From Microcella alkalica (GTDB lineage Bacteria; Actinomycetota; Actinomycetes; Actinomycetales; Microbacteriaceae): DNA of 64,000 bases. Of this stretch, positions 7,205-15,843 are shown piece by piece. The stretch covers positions 558,001 through 622,000 of the forward strand of contig NZ_JACGWX010000001.1 of the NCBI RefSeq assembly GCF_014137945.1, written 5' to 3'. Under the pieces are notes generated by a model, which worked only from the letters and a program-made list of their open reading frames with translations, searched no databases and was not told the origin of the DNA. The position numbers and the translations under genes were made by a program. Within the stretch, counting starts at the first letter, position 1. Every line of letters begins with the position of its first letter.

Positions 7205-9931
7205 TTACGCCTCGCCGCCGGCGGACCCGGTGGTCCCCGCGGTCACGTCGTGCAGGCGGTACTGCTCGATCGCCTTCGCCACGACCGAGGGGTCGAGCTC
7301 GCCGCGACGGACGAGCTGCTGAAGCGTCCGCACGACGACCGACGGGCCGTCGATGTGGAAGAACCGGCGCGCCGCCGGCCGCGTGTCGCTGAACCCGAAG
7401 CCGTCCGCTCCGAGCGTCGCGAAGTCGCCGGGCACGAACTGACGGATCTGGTCGGGCACGGCGTGCATGAAGTCGGTCACTGCGACGAACGGACCCTCGG
7501 CACCGCTCAGCTTCTCTGTGACATACGGGGTGCGCGGCGCCTCGGAGGGGTTGAGGAAGTTGTGCTCGTCGGCGGCGAGACCGTCGCGCCGCAGCTCGGT
7601 CCACGATGTGACGCTCCAGACATCGGCGGAGACGCCCCAGTCCTTCGCAAGCAGCTCCTGCGCCTCGAGCGCCCACGGCACCGCCACGCCGGAGGAGAGG
7701 ATCTGCGCCTTCCGGCCCTCCGCCTGCCCCCGCCTGAGCAGGTAGATGCCCTTGAGTAGACCGTCCACGTCGAGGCCCTCGGGCTCGGTCGGCTGGACGT
7801 GCGGCTCGTTGTAGACCGTCAGGTAGTACATGACGTTCGGGTCCGGATGCTGGCCGCCGTACATGCGGTCGAGGCCCGCGCGCACGATGTGACCGATCTC
7901 GTAGCCGAACGCCGGGTCGTAGGTGACGACCGCAGGGTTCGTGCTCGCGAGCAGCGGCGAGTGGCCATCGGCGTGCTGGAGGCCCTCGCCGGTCAGGGTC
8001 GTGCGGCCGGCGGTCGCGCCGATGATGAAGCCGCGCGCCATCTGATCGCCCGCCGCCCACATCGCGTCGCCCGTGCGCTGGAACCCGAACATCGAGTAGA
8101 AGACGTAGACGGGGATGAGCGGCTCGCCGTGCGTCGCGTAACTCGTGCCGACGGCGGTGAAGGAGGCGAACGCGCCCGCTTCGTTGATGCCCGTGTGGAT
8201 GATCTGGCCCTGCGGGCTCTCCTTGTAGGCGAGGAGCAGCTCCCGGTCGACGCTCGTGTAGTGCTGGCCGTTGGGGTTGTAGATCTTGGACGTCGGGAAG
8301 TAGGCGTCCATTCCGAAGGTGCGCGCCTCATCCGGAATGATCGGGACGATCCGGTGGCCGAACTCCTTGTCGCGCAGGAGGTCCTTCAGCAGGCGCGCGA
8401 ACGCCATGGTCGTCGCCACCTCCTGCTTGCCCGAGCCCTTGCGCGCCACCTCATACGCTGACGCACCAGGAAGCGCAACGGCGACGTGCTTCGAGCGCCG
8501 TTCGGGCAGGTAGCCGCCGAGCGCGCGGCGACGCTCGTGCATGTACTGGATCGCCGGGTCGTCGTTGCCGGGGTGATAGTACGGCGGGCGGTACGGGTCG
8601 GCTTCGAGCTGCGCGTCGGTGATCGGAATGCGCATCTCGTCACGGAACTGCTTGAGGTTGTCGAGCGTGAGCTTCTTCATCTGGTGGGTCGCGTTGCGGC
8701 CCTCGAAGCTCGGGCCGAGTCCGTAGCCCTTGACTGTCTTGGCGAGGATGACCGTCGGCTGGCCCTTGTGCTCCTGCGCGGCCTTGAACGCGGCGTACAC
8801 CTTGCGGTAGTCGTGCCCGCCGCGCTTGAGCTTCCAGATCTGGTCGTCGGTGTAGTCGGCGACCATCGCCGCGGTCCGCGGGTCGCGCCCGAAGAAGTGC
8901 TCGCGGACGAAGGCGCCGGACTCGGCCTTGTAGGTCTGATAGTCGCCGTCGGGGGTCACGTTCATGAGGTCTCGCAGCGCGCCCTCATGATCCTGGTCGA
9001 GCAGAGCATCCCACTCGCGACCCCAGATGACCTTGATGACGTTCCATCCGGCACCGCGGAAGAAGCTCTCGAGCTCTTGGATGATCTTGCCGTTGCCGCG
9101 CACCGGGCCATCGAGGCGCTGGAGGTTGCAGTTGATGACGAAGTTGAGGTTGTCGAGACCGTCGTTCGCGGCGAGCTGCAGCGCGCCGCGGCTCTCGACC
9201 TCGTCCATCTCGCCGTCGCCGAGGAACGCCCAGACCTGCGAGTCGTCGCCGTCGACGATGCCGCGGTTGGTGACGTACTTGTTGAGCTGCGCCTGGTAGA
9301 TGGCGTTGATCGGCCCGAGGCCCATCGACACGGTCGGGAACTGCCAGTAGTGCGGCATGAGGCGCGGGTGCGGGTAGCTCGAGAGACCGCCCGTGGGGTG
9401 CGACTTCTCCTGACGGAACCCGTCGAGCTGGTCGGGGCTCAGCCGGCCCTCGAGGAAGGACCGGGCGTACATGCCGGGGGAGGCGTGGCCCTGGTAGAAG
9501 ATCGCATCGCCGCCATTGGGGTGGTCGGCGCCGCGGAAGAAGTGGTTGTGGCCCACCTCGTAGAGCGCGGCGCTCGAGGCGTAGGTCGAAATGTGGCCGC
9601 CGACGGCGATGCCTGGGCGCTGCGCGCGGTGCACTGTGATCGCGGCGTTCCAGCGGATCCACGCGCGGTAGCGGCGCTCGAGCTCCTCATCGCCGGGGAA
9701 CTCCGGCTCGTTCTCCGGAGCGATCGTGTTGAGGTAGTCCGTCGTGGGCACCATCGGGACGCCGAGGTGCAGCTCCTTCGAGCGCTTCAGCAGGCTGAGC
9801 ATGATCTCGCGCCCGCGCTGCGGCCCGTGCTGATGCACGAGGGCGTCGAGCGACTCGTTCCATTCGGCGGTTTCCTCCGGATCCGCATCCATGGTGTGCA
9901 CCGAGTACGGATCCTGGTCGTTGACCGTCAC
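7205..9931 (-). CDS. aceE: Pyruvate dehydrogenase E1 component, homodimeric type
   Basis: A 908-residue thiamine-diphosphate enzyme that decarboxylates pyruvate and passes the acetyl group to the lipoyl arm of E2. The ThDP motif is visible as GDGE (238-241) followed by NCN (267-269). Other family sequences include [21 protein letters not shown] near residue 111 and the AceE-type [15 protein letters not shown] segment. The GTG start has AGGAAGAGG upstream. No aceF or lpd gene is adjacent; E2 and E3 are encoded near 37-40 kb. It is transcribed toward fasR with 69 bp between. Confidence 0.97.
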   Translation of the reverse strand: MTVNDQDPYSVHTMDADPEETAEWNESLDALVHQHGPQRGREIMLSLLKRSKELHLGVPMVPTTDYLNTIAPENEPEFPGDEELERRYRAWIRWNAAITVHRAQRPGIAVGGHISTYASSAALYEVGHNHFFRGADHPNGGDAIFYQGHASPGMYARSFLEGRLSPDQLDGFRQEKSHPTGGLSSYPHPRLMPHYWQFPTVSMGLGPINAIYQAQLNKYVTNRGIVDGDDSQVWAFLGDGEMDEVESRGALQLAANDGLDNLNFVINCNLQRLDGPVRGNGKIIQELESFFRGAGWNVIKVIWGREWDALLDQDHEGALRDLMNVTPDGDYQTYKAESGAFVREHFFGRDPRTAAMVADYTDDQIWKLKRGGHDYRKVYAAFKAAQEHKGQPTVILAKTVKGYGLGPSFEGRNATHQMKKLTLDNLKQFRDEMRIPITDAQLEADPYRPPYYHPGNDDPAIQYMHERRRALGGYLPERRSKHVAVALPGASAYEVARKGSGKQEVATTMAFARLLKDLLRDKEFGHRIVPIIPDEARTFGMDAYFPTSKIYNPNGQHYTSVDRELLLAYKESPQGQIIHTGINEAGAFASFTAVGTSYATHGEPLIPVYVFYSMFGFQRTGDAMWAAGDQMARGFIIGATAGRTTLTGEGLQHADGHSPLLASTNPAVVTYDPAFGYEIGHIVRAGLDRMYGGQHPDPNVMYYLTVYNEPHVQPTEPEGLDVDGLLKGIYLLRRGQAEGRKAQILSSGVAVPWALEAQELLAKDWGVSADVWSVTSWTELRRDGLAADEHNFLNPSEAPRTPYVTEKLSGAEGPFVAVTDFMHAVPDQIRQFVPGDFATLGADGFGFSDTRPAARRFFHIDGPSVVVRTLQQLVRRGELDPSVVAKAIEQYRLHDVTAGTTGSAGGEA

Positions 9932-10055
9932 CCTGAACCTCTTCCTGGTGGTGATTAGGGGAGTGTGTCGGCGCCGCGGACCGGGTCACGGCCGCGCGGA
10001 CCGGCGAACCCTCCCACTCTAGACCCGCGCGCAGCCCCGCTCGCCGAGGCGGCGG

Positions 10056-10061
10056 TACCCT
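10056..10061 (+). promoter_or_regulatory. -10 hexamer TACCCT, predicted leaderless promoter
   Basis: TACCCT lies 6 nt upstream of the peroxiredoxin GTG at 10068, so the transcript would start at the start codon. No ribosome binding site is visible. Confidence 0.45.
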
Positions 10062-10067
10062 GCACGA

Positions 10068-10559
10068 GTGCCCATCGCCGTCGGCTCACCCGCCCCTCCA
10101 TTCGCGCTGCGCGACCAGTTCGGGCGCACGATCGCGGTGCCGGATGCCCGGCTCGGGCGCGCCGTCCTCCTCGTGTTCTTCCCGCAGGCGTTCACCCCCA
10201 CGTGCACGGACGAGCTGCGGTCGCTCGCGGCCGAGCGCCCGGCACTGGAGGCCGCCGACGTCGCCGTGCTCGCCGTCTCCGTCGACTCGATGGCGACGCT
10301 GCGCGCGTTCGACGACGCCGAGGGTCTCGGGCTGACGCTGCTCTCCGACTTCTGGCCGCACGGGGTGGTGGCGGAGGCCTATGGAGCCTTCCTTCCGGAG
10401 CGCGGCTGGTCCGATCGCGTCTCGGTGCTCGTCGATCCCAGCGGGATCGTGCGTGCCGTCGCCACCGGCTCCGATGAGGCGCCGCGCGACGCCGCGACGC
10501 ATCGGGGGATCCTCCCGGCCCTCGACGCGTCGGCTGACGAGCGCGCGGCCCGCGGCTAG
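10068..10559 (+). CDS. 1-Cys peroxiredoxin (AhpE/BCP-like)
   Basis: A 163-residue thioredoxin-fold peroxidase that reduces hydrogen peroxide or organic peroxides. The peroxidatic site is C46 in FFPQAFTPTCTDEL, matching the PxxxTxxC motif. It is the only cysteine in the protein, so there is no resolving Cys and an external thiol is needed, as in mycobacterial AhpE. The GTG start is chosen because homologues begin at this point (VGSPAPPFALRDQFG) and a -10 hexamer sits 6 nt before it. Its stop codon overlaps the predicted -10 element of the following tRNA gene. Confidence 0.9.
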   Translation: MPIAVGSPAPPFALRDQFGRTIAVPDARLGRAVLLVFFPQAFTPTCTDELRSLAAERPALEAADVAVLAVSVDSMATLRAFDDAEGLGLTLLSDFWPHGVVAEAYGAFLPERGWSDRVSVLVDPSGIVRAVATGSDEAPRDAATHRGILPALDASADERAARG

Positions 10560-10562
10560 GCT
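10557..10562 (+). promoter_or_regulatory. -10 hexamer TAGGCT for tRNA-Val
   Basis: TAGGCT ends 8 nt before the mature 5' end of tRNA-Val and overlaps the peroxiredoxin stop codon (TAG, 10557-10559). Confidence 0.45.
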
Positions 10563-10570
10563 GACCGCGC

Positions 10571-10643
10571 GGGCTCTTAGCTCAGCTGGTAGAGCGCCTC
10601 GTTTACACCGAGGATGCCGGGGGTTCGAGTCCCTCAGGGCCCA
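10571..10643 (+). tRNA. tRNA-Val (anticodon UAC)
   Basis: A 73-nt cloverleaf: acceptor GGGCTCT/AGGGCCC with one G-U pair, D arm GCTC..GAGC, anticodon stem CCTCG/CGAGG with loop TTTACAC (anticodon TAC), T arm GGGGG-TTCGAGT-CCCTC and discriminator A. The CCA end is not encoded. It reads GUA and possibly other valine codons. Confidence 0.97.
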
Positions 10644-10750
10644 CCGCACTCCTCTCCTCACACCCCGCGACGTCTCCGGTGTCGCTGGTGTCGGCGGTCG
10701 CCGCTAGCGTCGGCGCCGGGGCGCGCCGCGCCCGGAAGGGGAGCAGCGCC

Positions 10751-11647
10751 GTGCCTGAGAGCGTCGAGCAGTGGTGGGCGCGCCGGCAGTGGACGACCGG
10801 CCGCGAGGTGCCCTATCCGATCGGGCGCTATCGGGATGCCTGGGCCCCGTTCGCGATGCTCGTCGAGCAGTTCCGTCCCGACCGCAATCGCGATCTCCTG
10901 CTCTCGCAGGTGCCGCCCGCCGCCGAGGTGTGGCTCGTGTGGATGTGCGCCATCGGGCACGAGTTCGTCTCGACTCCCGCCGAGCAGCGACGCAGGCCCG
11001 GTCGCTCGCGCTCGAACCGCTCGTGGTGCCCGGTGTGCTCCGTGGCCGGCGCGCTGCCCTCGGGCGGCAAGTGGCCGCGCCCCGCTGCCGCACCCGCGCC
11101 GCCAGAGCCGGCCGCACTCCCCGCACCGCGTCTCGCACGCCGTCGGCCGCGCCACGTGCCCGCGGGCGCGGCCGCCCTGACGACCGTCCGGGCCGCCGAC
11201 GTCGCCGTCGGCCGCGCCTTCCGCAGCGCGATCGCGCCGCGCGCGACGTCGGCGACCGAGGGCGCCGTGCGCGCCGCGATCGAGGCCCGCCTCGCCGTCG
11301 ACCTGACCCCGAACGCGGTGCGCATCCGTACGCCGTTCTTCGAACGTCTCGAGGTGTGGCCCGACATCGTCATCCCCGAGCTCGCGGTCGCGATCGAGCT
11401 CGACACGATCGGGCGCAATGCCGACGAGCACATCGGGCGGCGAGAGGCCGTGGATCGCCGGAAGGACCGCCTGCTGCGAGAGGTCGGCTGGGAGGTCGTC
11501 CGGCTGCGAGTGCGACCGCTGCGACCGCTAGGCCCGTTCGACCTCGTCGTTCCCGGGATGTCGCAGCGCGCGATCGACGCACTCGTCGAACGGGTCGGCG
11601 AGGCGCGCAGCCCGCTCTTCGTCGACGCGTATCGACGGCAGGCGTGA
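10751..11647 (+). CDS. Zinc-ribbon protein with Vsr/DUF559-like PD-(D/E)XK nuclease domain
   Basis: A 298-residue protein of two parts. Residues ~60-97 resemble the DUF4379-type zinc ribbon, with candidate ligands C66, H70, C93 and C96 (WMCAIGHEF ... WCPVC). Residues ~190-285 resemble the Vsr/DUF559 endonuclease fold: a conserved acidic helix (TEGAVRAAIEARL), WPDIVIPELAVAIELD holding the acidic core, then a basic segment RREAVDRRKDRLLREVGWEVVRLRV. The middle is Pro/Ala/Arg-rich. I start it at GTG 10751, where AAGGGGAG lies upstream; a longer in-frame reading from 10679 begins too close to tRNA-Val and has no similarity. A nucleic-acid processing or defence role is plausible but unproven. Confidence 0.7.
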   Translation: MPESVEQWWARRQWTTGREVPYPIGRYRDAWAPFAMLVEQFRPDRNRDLLLSQVPPAAEVWLVWMCAIGHEFVSTPAEQRRRPGRSRSNRSWCPVCSVAGALPSGGKWPRPAAAPAPPEPAALPAPRLARRRPRHVPAGAAALTTVRAADVAVGRAFRSAIAPRATSATEGAVRAAIEARLAVDLTPNAVRIRTPFFERLEVWPDIVIPELAVAIELDTIGRNADEHIGRREAVDRRKDRLLREVGWEVVRLRVRPLRPLGPFDLVVPGMSQRAIDALVERVGEARSPLFVDAYRRQA

Positions 11648-11675
11648 CCCGCGGAGGCGGGGAGGTCGGCGCCGT

Positions 11676-12047
11676 CTAGAGGAACAGCGCCCAGAGCAGC
11701 GCGGTGAACGTGATCACGAAGATCACCGGCGTCACGAAGCGCACGATCTCGACGCCGCGCCCCATCGCGACGATGCGCCGCGAGAGCGTGCTGGAGGAGG
11801 GGAGCGAGCGCAGCGACTCGATGACCGCCCGCCCCTCGCTCGCGGCCGCGAACTGCGTGATGGCCCCGAGCACGCCCGAGGCGAGAAGGATGCCCGCCGC
11901 CGCCAGGCGCACGGGAAGCACGGTCTCGGCGAGCCCGTCGACGAGCATCCACACCGTCAGGGCGAGGAGGAAGGTCGGGGCGAGCTGCGACACGATGATG
12001 TGCCAGCGGGCGGTGTTCCACTGCGCGATGAGCTCGGACTCGGTCAA
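11676..12047 (-). CDS. Small membrane protein of unknown function
   Basis: A 123-residue protein with three hydrophobic segments at about residues 18-40, 46-68 and 103-123, and a basic, Ser-rich loop before the last. I do not recognise the family. The start is TTG (TTGACCGAGTCCGAG) with AGGGAG upstream; no better ATG or GTG exists at this N-terminus. It is convergent with the nuclease-like gene and divergent from the EamA transporter, with 97 bp between the two starts. Confidence 0.6.
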   Translation of the reverse strand: MTESELIAQWNTARWHIIVSQLAPTFLLALTVWMLVDGLAETVLPVRLAAAGILLASGVLGAITQFAAASEGRAVIESLRSLPSSSTLSRRIVAMGRGVEIVRFVTPVIFVITFTALLWALFL

Positions 12048-12144
12048 CGGCTGCTCCCTGGGTCGTGCCGACTGTCGATCGAGCCCTCGCTACGATCGGG
12101 TCAACCGCGATCGCGGCGATGGAATCAGAGTAGGGGAGCGAGCC

Positions 12145-13035
12145 GTGCGATCAGCGCTGTGGGCGCTCGTGGCGGCGAGCATCCTGTGGGGCACGACCGG
12201 CACGGCCGCGAGCTTCGTCGACGACGCCGTCAGCCCGATCGCGACCGGCGCCGCGACGATGGCGGTCGGCGGCGCCCTGCTCCTCGCGATCAGCGCCCGC
12301 GGCGCGATCGCGGCCGTGCGCCGACCGGATGCCCGCCGATGGCTGCTGATCGGGGCGGTCGGCGTCGTGGTGTACCCGCTGGCGTTCTACTCGGCAATGG
12401 ATCTCGCGGGCGTCGCGATCGGCAACGTCGTCGCGCTCGGCTCCGGTCCGCTCTTCGCCGCGATCCTGGAGCGGGTCGTCGACGGCCGGCGCCTCACCCG
12501 GCGGTGGATGCTCGGCGCGAGCACGGGCGTCGTCGGCGTCGCCCTGCTCGTCGCTGGCGGGCACGGCGGCACGGGCTCCGCGGACCCTGCCGCCGTGCCG
12601 CTCGGCGTCGCGCTCGGTCTGCTCGCGGGCGCGGCCTACGCGCTGTACACCTTCGCCTCCGGCCGCGTGATCGGTCTCGGGGTGTCGAGCCGATCGACGA
12701 TGGGCGCCGTCTTCGGGCTCGGGGCCGTGCCGCTCACCGCCGTCCTCGTGGCGACCGGGGCGCCCCTCCTGCAGTCGCCGCCGAGCCTCGCGATCATCGG
12801 CTACCTCGCGGTCGGGCCGATGTTCCTCGCCTACGTCCTCTTCGGTTGGGGGCTGAGGTCGATCCGCAGCTCGACCGTGACCGTCGTGACCCTCCTCGAG
12901 CCCGTCGTCGCGACGCTCCTCGCCGTCGTCATTGTGGGCGAGCGCCTCGACGCCCTCGGGTGGGTCGGGCTCGCGCTCATCCTCGTCGCCGTGACCGTCG
13001 TCTCCACGGCCCGTCGCCCAGGTCCGGGGCCGTAG
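12145..13035 (+). CDS. EamA/DMT-superfamily transporter
   Basis: A 296-residue inner-membrane protein with about ten hydrophobic segments in two EamA repeats. The first opens with WALVAASILWGTTGTAASF and the second with PLGVALGLLAGAAYALYTFASG. DMT proteins export amino acids or other metabolites by proton exchange; the substrate cannot be told from sequence. The GTG at 12145 has TAGGGGAG as ribosome binding site. A much longer open frame upstream is only the shadow of the neighbouring gene. Confidence 0.88.
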   Translation: MRSALWALVAASILWGTTGTAASFVDDAVSPIATGAATMAVGGALLLAISARGAIAAVRRPDARRWLLIGAVGVVVYPLAFYSAMDLAGVAIGNVVALGSGPLFAAILERVVDGRRLTRRWMLGASTGVVGVALLVAGGHGGTGSADPAAVPLGVALGLLAGAAYALYTFASGRVIGLGVSSRSTMGAVFGLGAVPLTAVLVATGAPLLQSPPSLAIIGYLAVGPMFLAYVLFGWGLRSIRSSTVTVVTLLEPVVATLLAVVIVGERLDALGWVGLALILVAVTVVSTARRPGPGP

Positions 13036-13041
13036 CGCCCC

Positions 13042-13047
13042 TATCAT
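13042..13047 (+). promoter_or_regulatory. -10 hexamer TATCAT, predicted leaderless promoter
   Basis: TATCAT lies 6 nt before the ATG at 13054 of the permease-like gene, predicting a leaderless mRNA. Confidence 0.4.
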
Positions 13048-13053
13048 CGGGGC

Positions 13054-15834
13054 ATGGTCGACCCCCTCGAACCCGACGACGGAGGACCGGAGCTTCCGCC
13101 CGGCCCCCGCCGATCGACCTACACCCCGCCTCCCGCCGGCGCCCGATACGTCCCCGGGTCCCTCACCGGAGACGCCGTGCCCCTTCCGGCCGAGCCCCCT
13201 ACGGTCGAGGCGATGACCACGCAGCCGCCACCACCACCGCCCGCCGCGAGCGATCGCGTCGTCTGGGAGGTACGGACTCCCGAGTCGGCGGGCATCCTCG
13301 ATGAGGGCTCCCGACTCGAGGACTCGGTGCCGTTCGGGTCGTCGACTGCGGGCTCCGATGCGCTCGCGGACGTCGCCGGGCGAACCGCCCCGGTGTCTGC
13401 GATCGATCTCGCGGAGATCCCGCCCCCACCATCCCGGTTGTCGCTGTCGGATGCGGAGCTCGCCTCCGTCGTCGATCCCGCCTCCGCGGCCCCCGGCAGC
13501 ACCGCCGAGCTCATCGATCTCTTCGAGGAGCAGTTGAGCCTCCGCGCCGAGGAGGCGCAGCGGCTGTCGCTCTGGGAGCAGGCTGTCCGCGAGTCGGGCC
13601 TGCCGCAGGCCGACGAGATCGTCGAGTCGGTGCGAAGCGCCTTCACCGGCATCATCGACGTGATCCCCCCGAGCGCGCCGTCCGACGATCCCTGGGCCCG
13701 GTACCCCGGTGAGGTCGCGCCCCCTGTGCCCTCCGCCGACGACCGGCAACCGCTCGTGATCCCGTCGATCGATCACCCGATCGAACAGCCGATCGATCAG
13801 CCGATCGACGAGCCGATCGTCGAGCCGGTGCCCGACCCGTCCCCGAGCGAGACCGTCGAGCCCGCCCCGACGCTTGCCGGCATCCTCGCCGACGCGCCGC
13901 CCCCGTTCGGTCTCGTGCCGTCCGAGGTCGTCCCGCCCCCCGTCGACGGATCGGCCGTCGCACCGTCCCCCGAGCCGCCCCTCGACGAGGCGTCCCTCGG
14001 TCGTGATCCGGAGTCTCCCGCGATTCCCGACCGCGACGCCACGAGCGAACCGCCCGCGCTCGTCGAGCCGGCCGTCGAGCCGGCGGCGCGTCCGACCGCG
14101 CTTCCGGACGAGTCCACGGCCGGTTCCCTGGCCGACGCACCGCCGGTCGCGGGGTCCGTCCCCCGCCCGATGCCCTCGGCCCCCGTCGGAGCGCCGACGG
14201 GGCCGATCCTGATGAGCCCCGCGGCGGTCGCCGCAGCAGCCCTGGGCTTCGACGACCTCCTCCGCGTCTCGACCCCCGAGCCGCCACTGGCTGCCGCCGC
14301 CCCCATCCCGTCGCCCTCCACCGGCTCGGTGCCCTCCGGACCCCTGCAGGCAGTCCCGGCCGCCGACACGGGCGCCCGCTCGAACCCGCCCGCGCTGCGC
14401 GTCGAAGCCTCCGCGCTCGAGCCCACGCCGGTGGCCCTCCGCGCTGGCCGCTCGATTCGTCTGTTCTGGCTCTGGTTCGCCGTCAACTCGAGCGTCGTGA
14501 GCGTCGGCCTCGGCGGGATCCTCGTCGGCCTCGGCATGAGTCTGCGGCAGGCGATCCTCTCCGCGCTCGTCGGCGTCGCCGTGTCCTTCCTTCCGCTGGG
14601 TCTCGGCACGCTCGCGGGCAAGTGGAGCGGCCAGCCGACCATGGTCATCTCGCGCGCGACCTTCGGCATCGTCGGCAACCTGCTTCCCGCCGCGCTCGCG
14701 GTCGTCACGCGATTGCTGTGGGCGGCGGTCCTGCTCGGGATGCTGGGCGCGGGCGTCGCCGAGGCGCTCGTCTCGACGGGCATCGCAGCGGGCGCCGATC
14801 CGCTCGGGCTCGCGAGCGCGATCGCGACGGTCGGGCTCGTGCTCGCCGCGGCCGTGGCCGGTTTCGGATACGGGATGATCGCGGTCGTCGCCGCGGCCGC
14901 GAGCGTCGTGTCCGGCATCCTCGTCGTCCTCGTCATCGCCCTCACGACTCCCGCCGTCGACATGACCGCCGCGCTCGCGATCCCGGACGGCGACTGGGTG
15001 CTCGTCGTGACCGGCGCCGTGCTCGTGTTCAGCGTCGTCGGTCTCGCGTGGGCCAACTCGAGCGGCGATCTCGCCCGCTATCAGGCCAAGAGCACGATCG
15101 GCGGAGGAGCCGTTCTCTTCGCCTCCTTCGGCGCGACCATCCCCGCCTTCTCGCTCATCGCCTGGGGCTCGACGCTCGCGAGCTCGGATCCGACGCTGCG
15201 CGAGGCCCTCGCGTCGAACCCCGTCGGCGCGCTCGCGGATATCCTCCCCATCGGGCTCGGGATCCCACTCGTGATCGCGATCGCCCTGAGCCTCACGGCG
15301 GCTGCGGCGCTCGCGCTCTACTCGGGCGGCTTCGCCCTGCTCGCGACCGGTCTGCGGACCTCGCGCCCGATGAGCGTTCTGATCGCCGTGGTGCTCACGG
15401 GAGCGATCGCGGCACCCCTCGTGGCCATGGCGCCGTCGCTCGACGTGCTCGTGCGCGACGTGCTCACGACGCTCGCCGTCCCCGTCGCGGCCTGGGCCGG
15501 CATCTTCGGCGCCGAGACGATGATCCGCACGAGGCGCGTCCACTCGCCCTCGCTCCTGCAGTCAGGCGGCGTCTACCCGCCGGTGCGGTGGGTGAACACC
15601 GTGATGCTCGTCGTGGCGAGCCTGCTCGGGTGGGGCTTCACGAGCGCGGGCGTCGGCGGTCTCGACTGGCAGGGGTACCTGTGGGCAGCGACGGGCGGCA
15701 CCGGCGCTCTCGCCGAGTCTGATGCGGGCGTCGCGGTCGCTCTCCTCGTCGGGCTGCTCACGCCGATCGCCGCGGGCATCCCGGCCGTCCGCCGGCTGCA
15801 GGCGGCCGAGTACCGGGCGTCGCTCGACTCCTAG
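13054..15834 (+). CDS. Purine/cytosine permease-like (NCS1) transporter with ~465-residue disordered N-terminus
   Basis: A 926-residue protein. Residues ~466-926 form a membrane domain of about 12 segments resembling NCS1 purine-cytosine permeases (WLWFAVNSSVVSVGLGGILVG; AGKWSGQPTMVISRATFG; a WANSSGDLARY site between helices), which symport nucleobases with cations. Residues 1-465 are Pro/Ala/Ser/Glu-rich with no hydrophobic segment, so likely disordered and cytoplasmic. Around residue 239 there is a tetrapeptide repeat of the type IEQP/IDQP/IDEP. NCS1 permeases are normally 400-500 residues, so the N-terminal half is an unusual addition. The predicted -10 hexamer sits 6 nt before the ATG. 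The gene is followed closely by nif3. Confidence 0.8.
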   Translation: MVDPLEPDDGGPELPPGPRRSTYTPPPAGARYVPGSLTGDAVPLPAEPPTVEAMTTQPPPPPPAASDRVVWEVRTPESAGILDEGSRLEDSVPFGSSTAGSDALADVAGRTAPVSAIDLAEIPPPPSRLSLSDAELASVVDPASAAPGSTAELIDLFEEQLSLRAEEAQRLSLWEQAVRESGLPQADEIVESVRSAFTGIIDVIPPSAPSDDPWARYPGEVAPPVPSADDRQPLVIPSIDHPIEQPIDQPIDEPIVEPVPDPSPSETVEPAPTLAGILADAPPPFGLVPSEVVPPPVDGSAVAPSPEPPLDEASLGRDPESPAIPDRDATSEPPALVEPAVEPAARPTALPDESTAGSLADAPPVAGSVPRPMPSAPVGAPTGPILMSPAAVAAAALGFDDLLRVSTPEPPLAAAAPIPSPSTGSVPSGPLQAVPAADTGARSNPPALRVEASALEPTPVALRAGRSIRLFWLWFAVNSSVVSVGLGGILVGLGMSLRQAILSALVGVAVSFLPLGLGTLAGKWSGQPTMVISRATFGIVGNLLPAALAVVTRLLWAAVLLGMLGAGVAEALVSTGIAAGADPLGLASAIATVGLVLAAAVAGFGYGMIAVVAAAASVVSGILVVLVIALTTPAVDMTAALAIPDGDWVLVVTGAVLVFSVVGLAWANSSGDLARYQAKSTIGGGAVLFASFGATIPAFSLIAWGSTLASSDPTLREALASNPVGALADILPIGLGIPLVIAIALSLTAAAALALYSGGFALLATGLRTSRPMSVLIAVVLTGAIAAPLVAMAPSLDVLVRDVLTTLAVPVAAWAGIFGAETMIRTRRVHSPSLLQSGGVYPPVRWVNTVMLVVASLLGWGFTSAGVGGLDWQGYLWAATGGTGALAESDAGVAVALLVGLLTPIAAGIPAVRRLQAAEYRASLDS
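13768..13827 (+). repeat. In-frame 12-bp tandem repeat, about five units
   Basis: A repeating 12-nt unit of the type ATCGAxCAGCCG encodes five successive I(D/E/V)(H/Q/E)P tetrapeptides, then decays into VPDP. It lies in the disordered N-terminal half of the NCS1-like transporter and keeps the frame, so copy changes would alter linker length without a frameshift. Confidence 0.75.
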
Positions 15835-15837
15835 ACT
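15832..15837 (+). promoter_or_regulatory. -10 hexamer TAGACT, predicted leaderless promoter
   Basis: TAGACT overlaps the transporter stop codon (TAG) and ends 6 nt before the nif3 ATG at 15844. Confidence 0.45.
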
Positions 15838-15843
15838 GGGGGC

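Noticed and set aside
10643-10760. Genomic-island attachment site at tRNA-Val
   Set aside because: No integrase, no repeated tRNA 3' end in the window and no change of base composition in the genes that follow.
12151-15543. A 1130-residue open frame on the minus strand, rich in Arg, Asp and Gly
   Set aside because: It is the shadow of the EamA and NCS1-like genes on the plus strand. Long antisense frames are expected at this GC content; composition is repetitive and no domain is visible.
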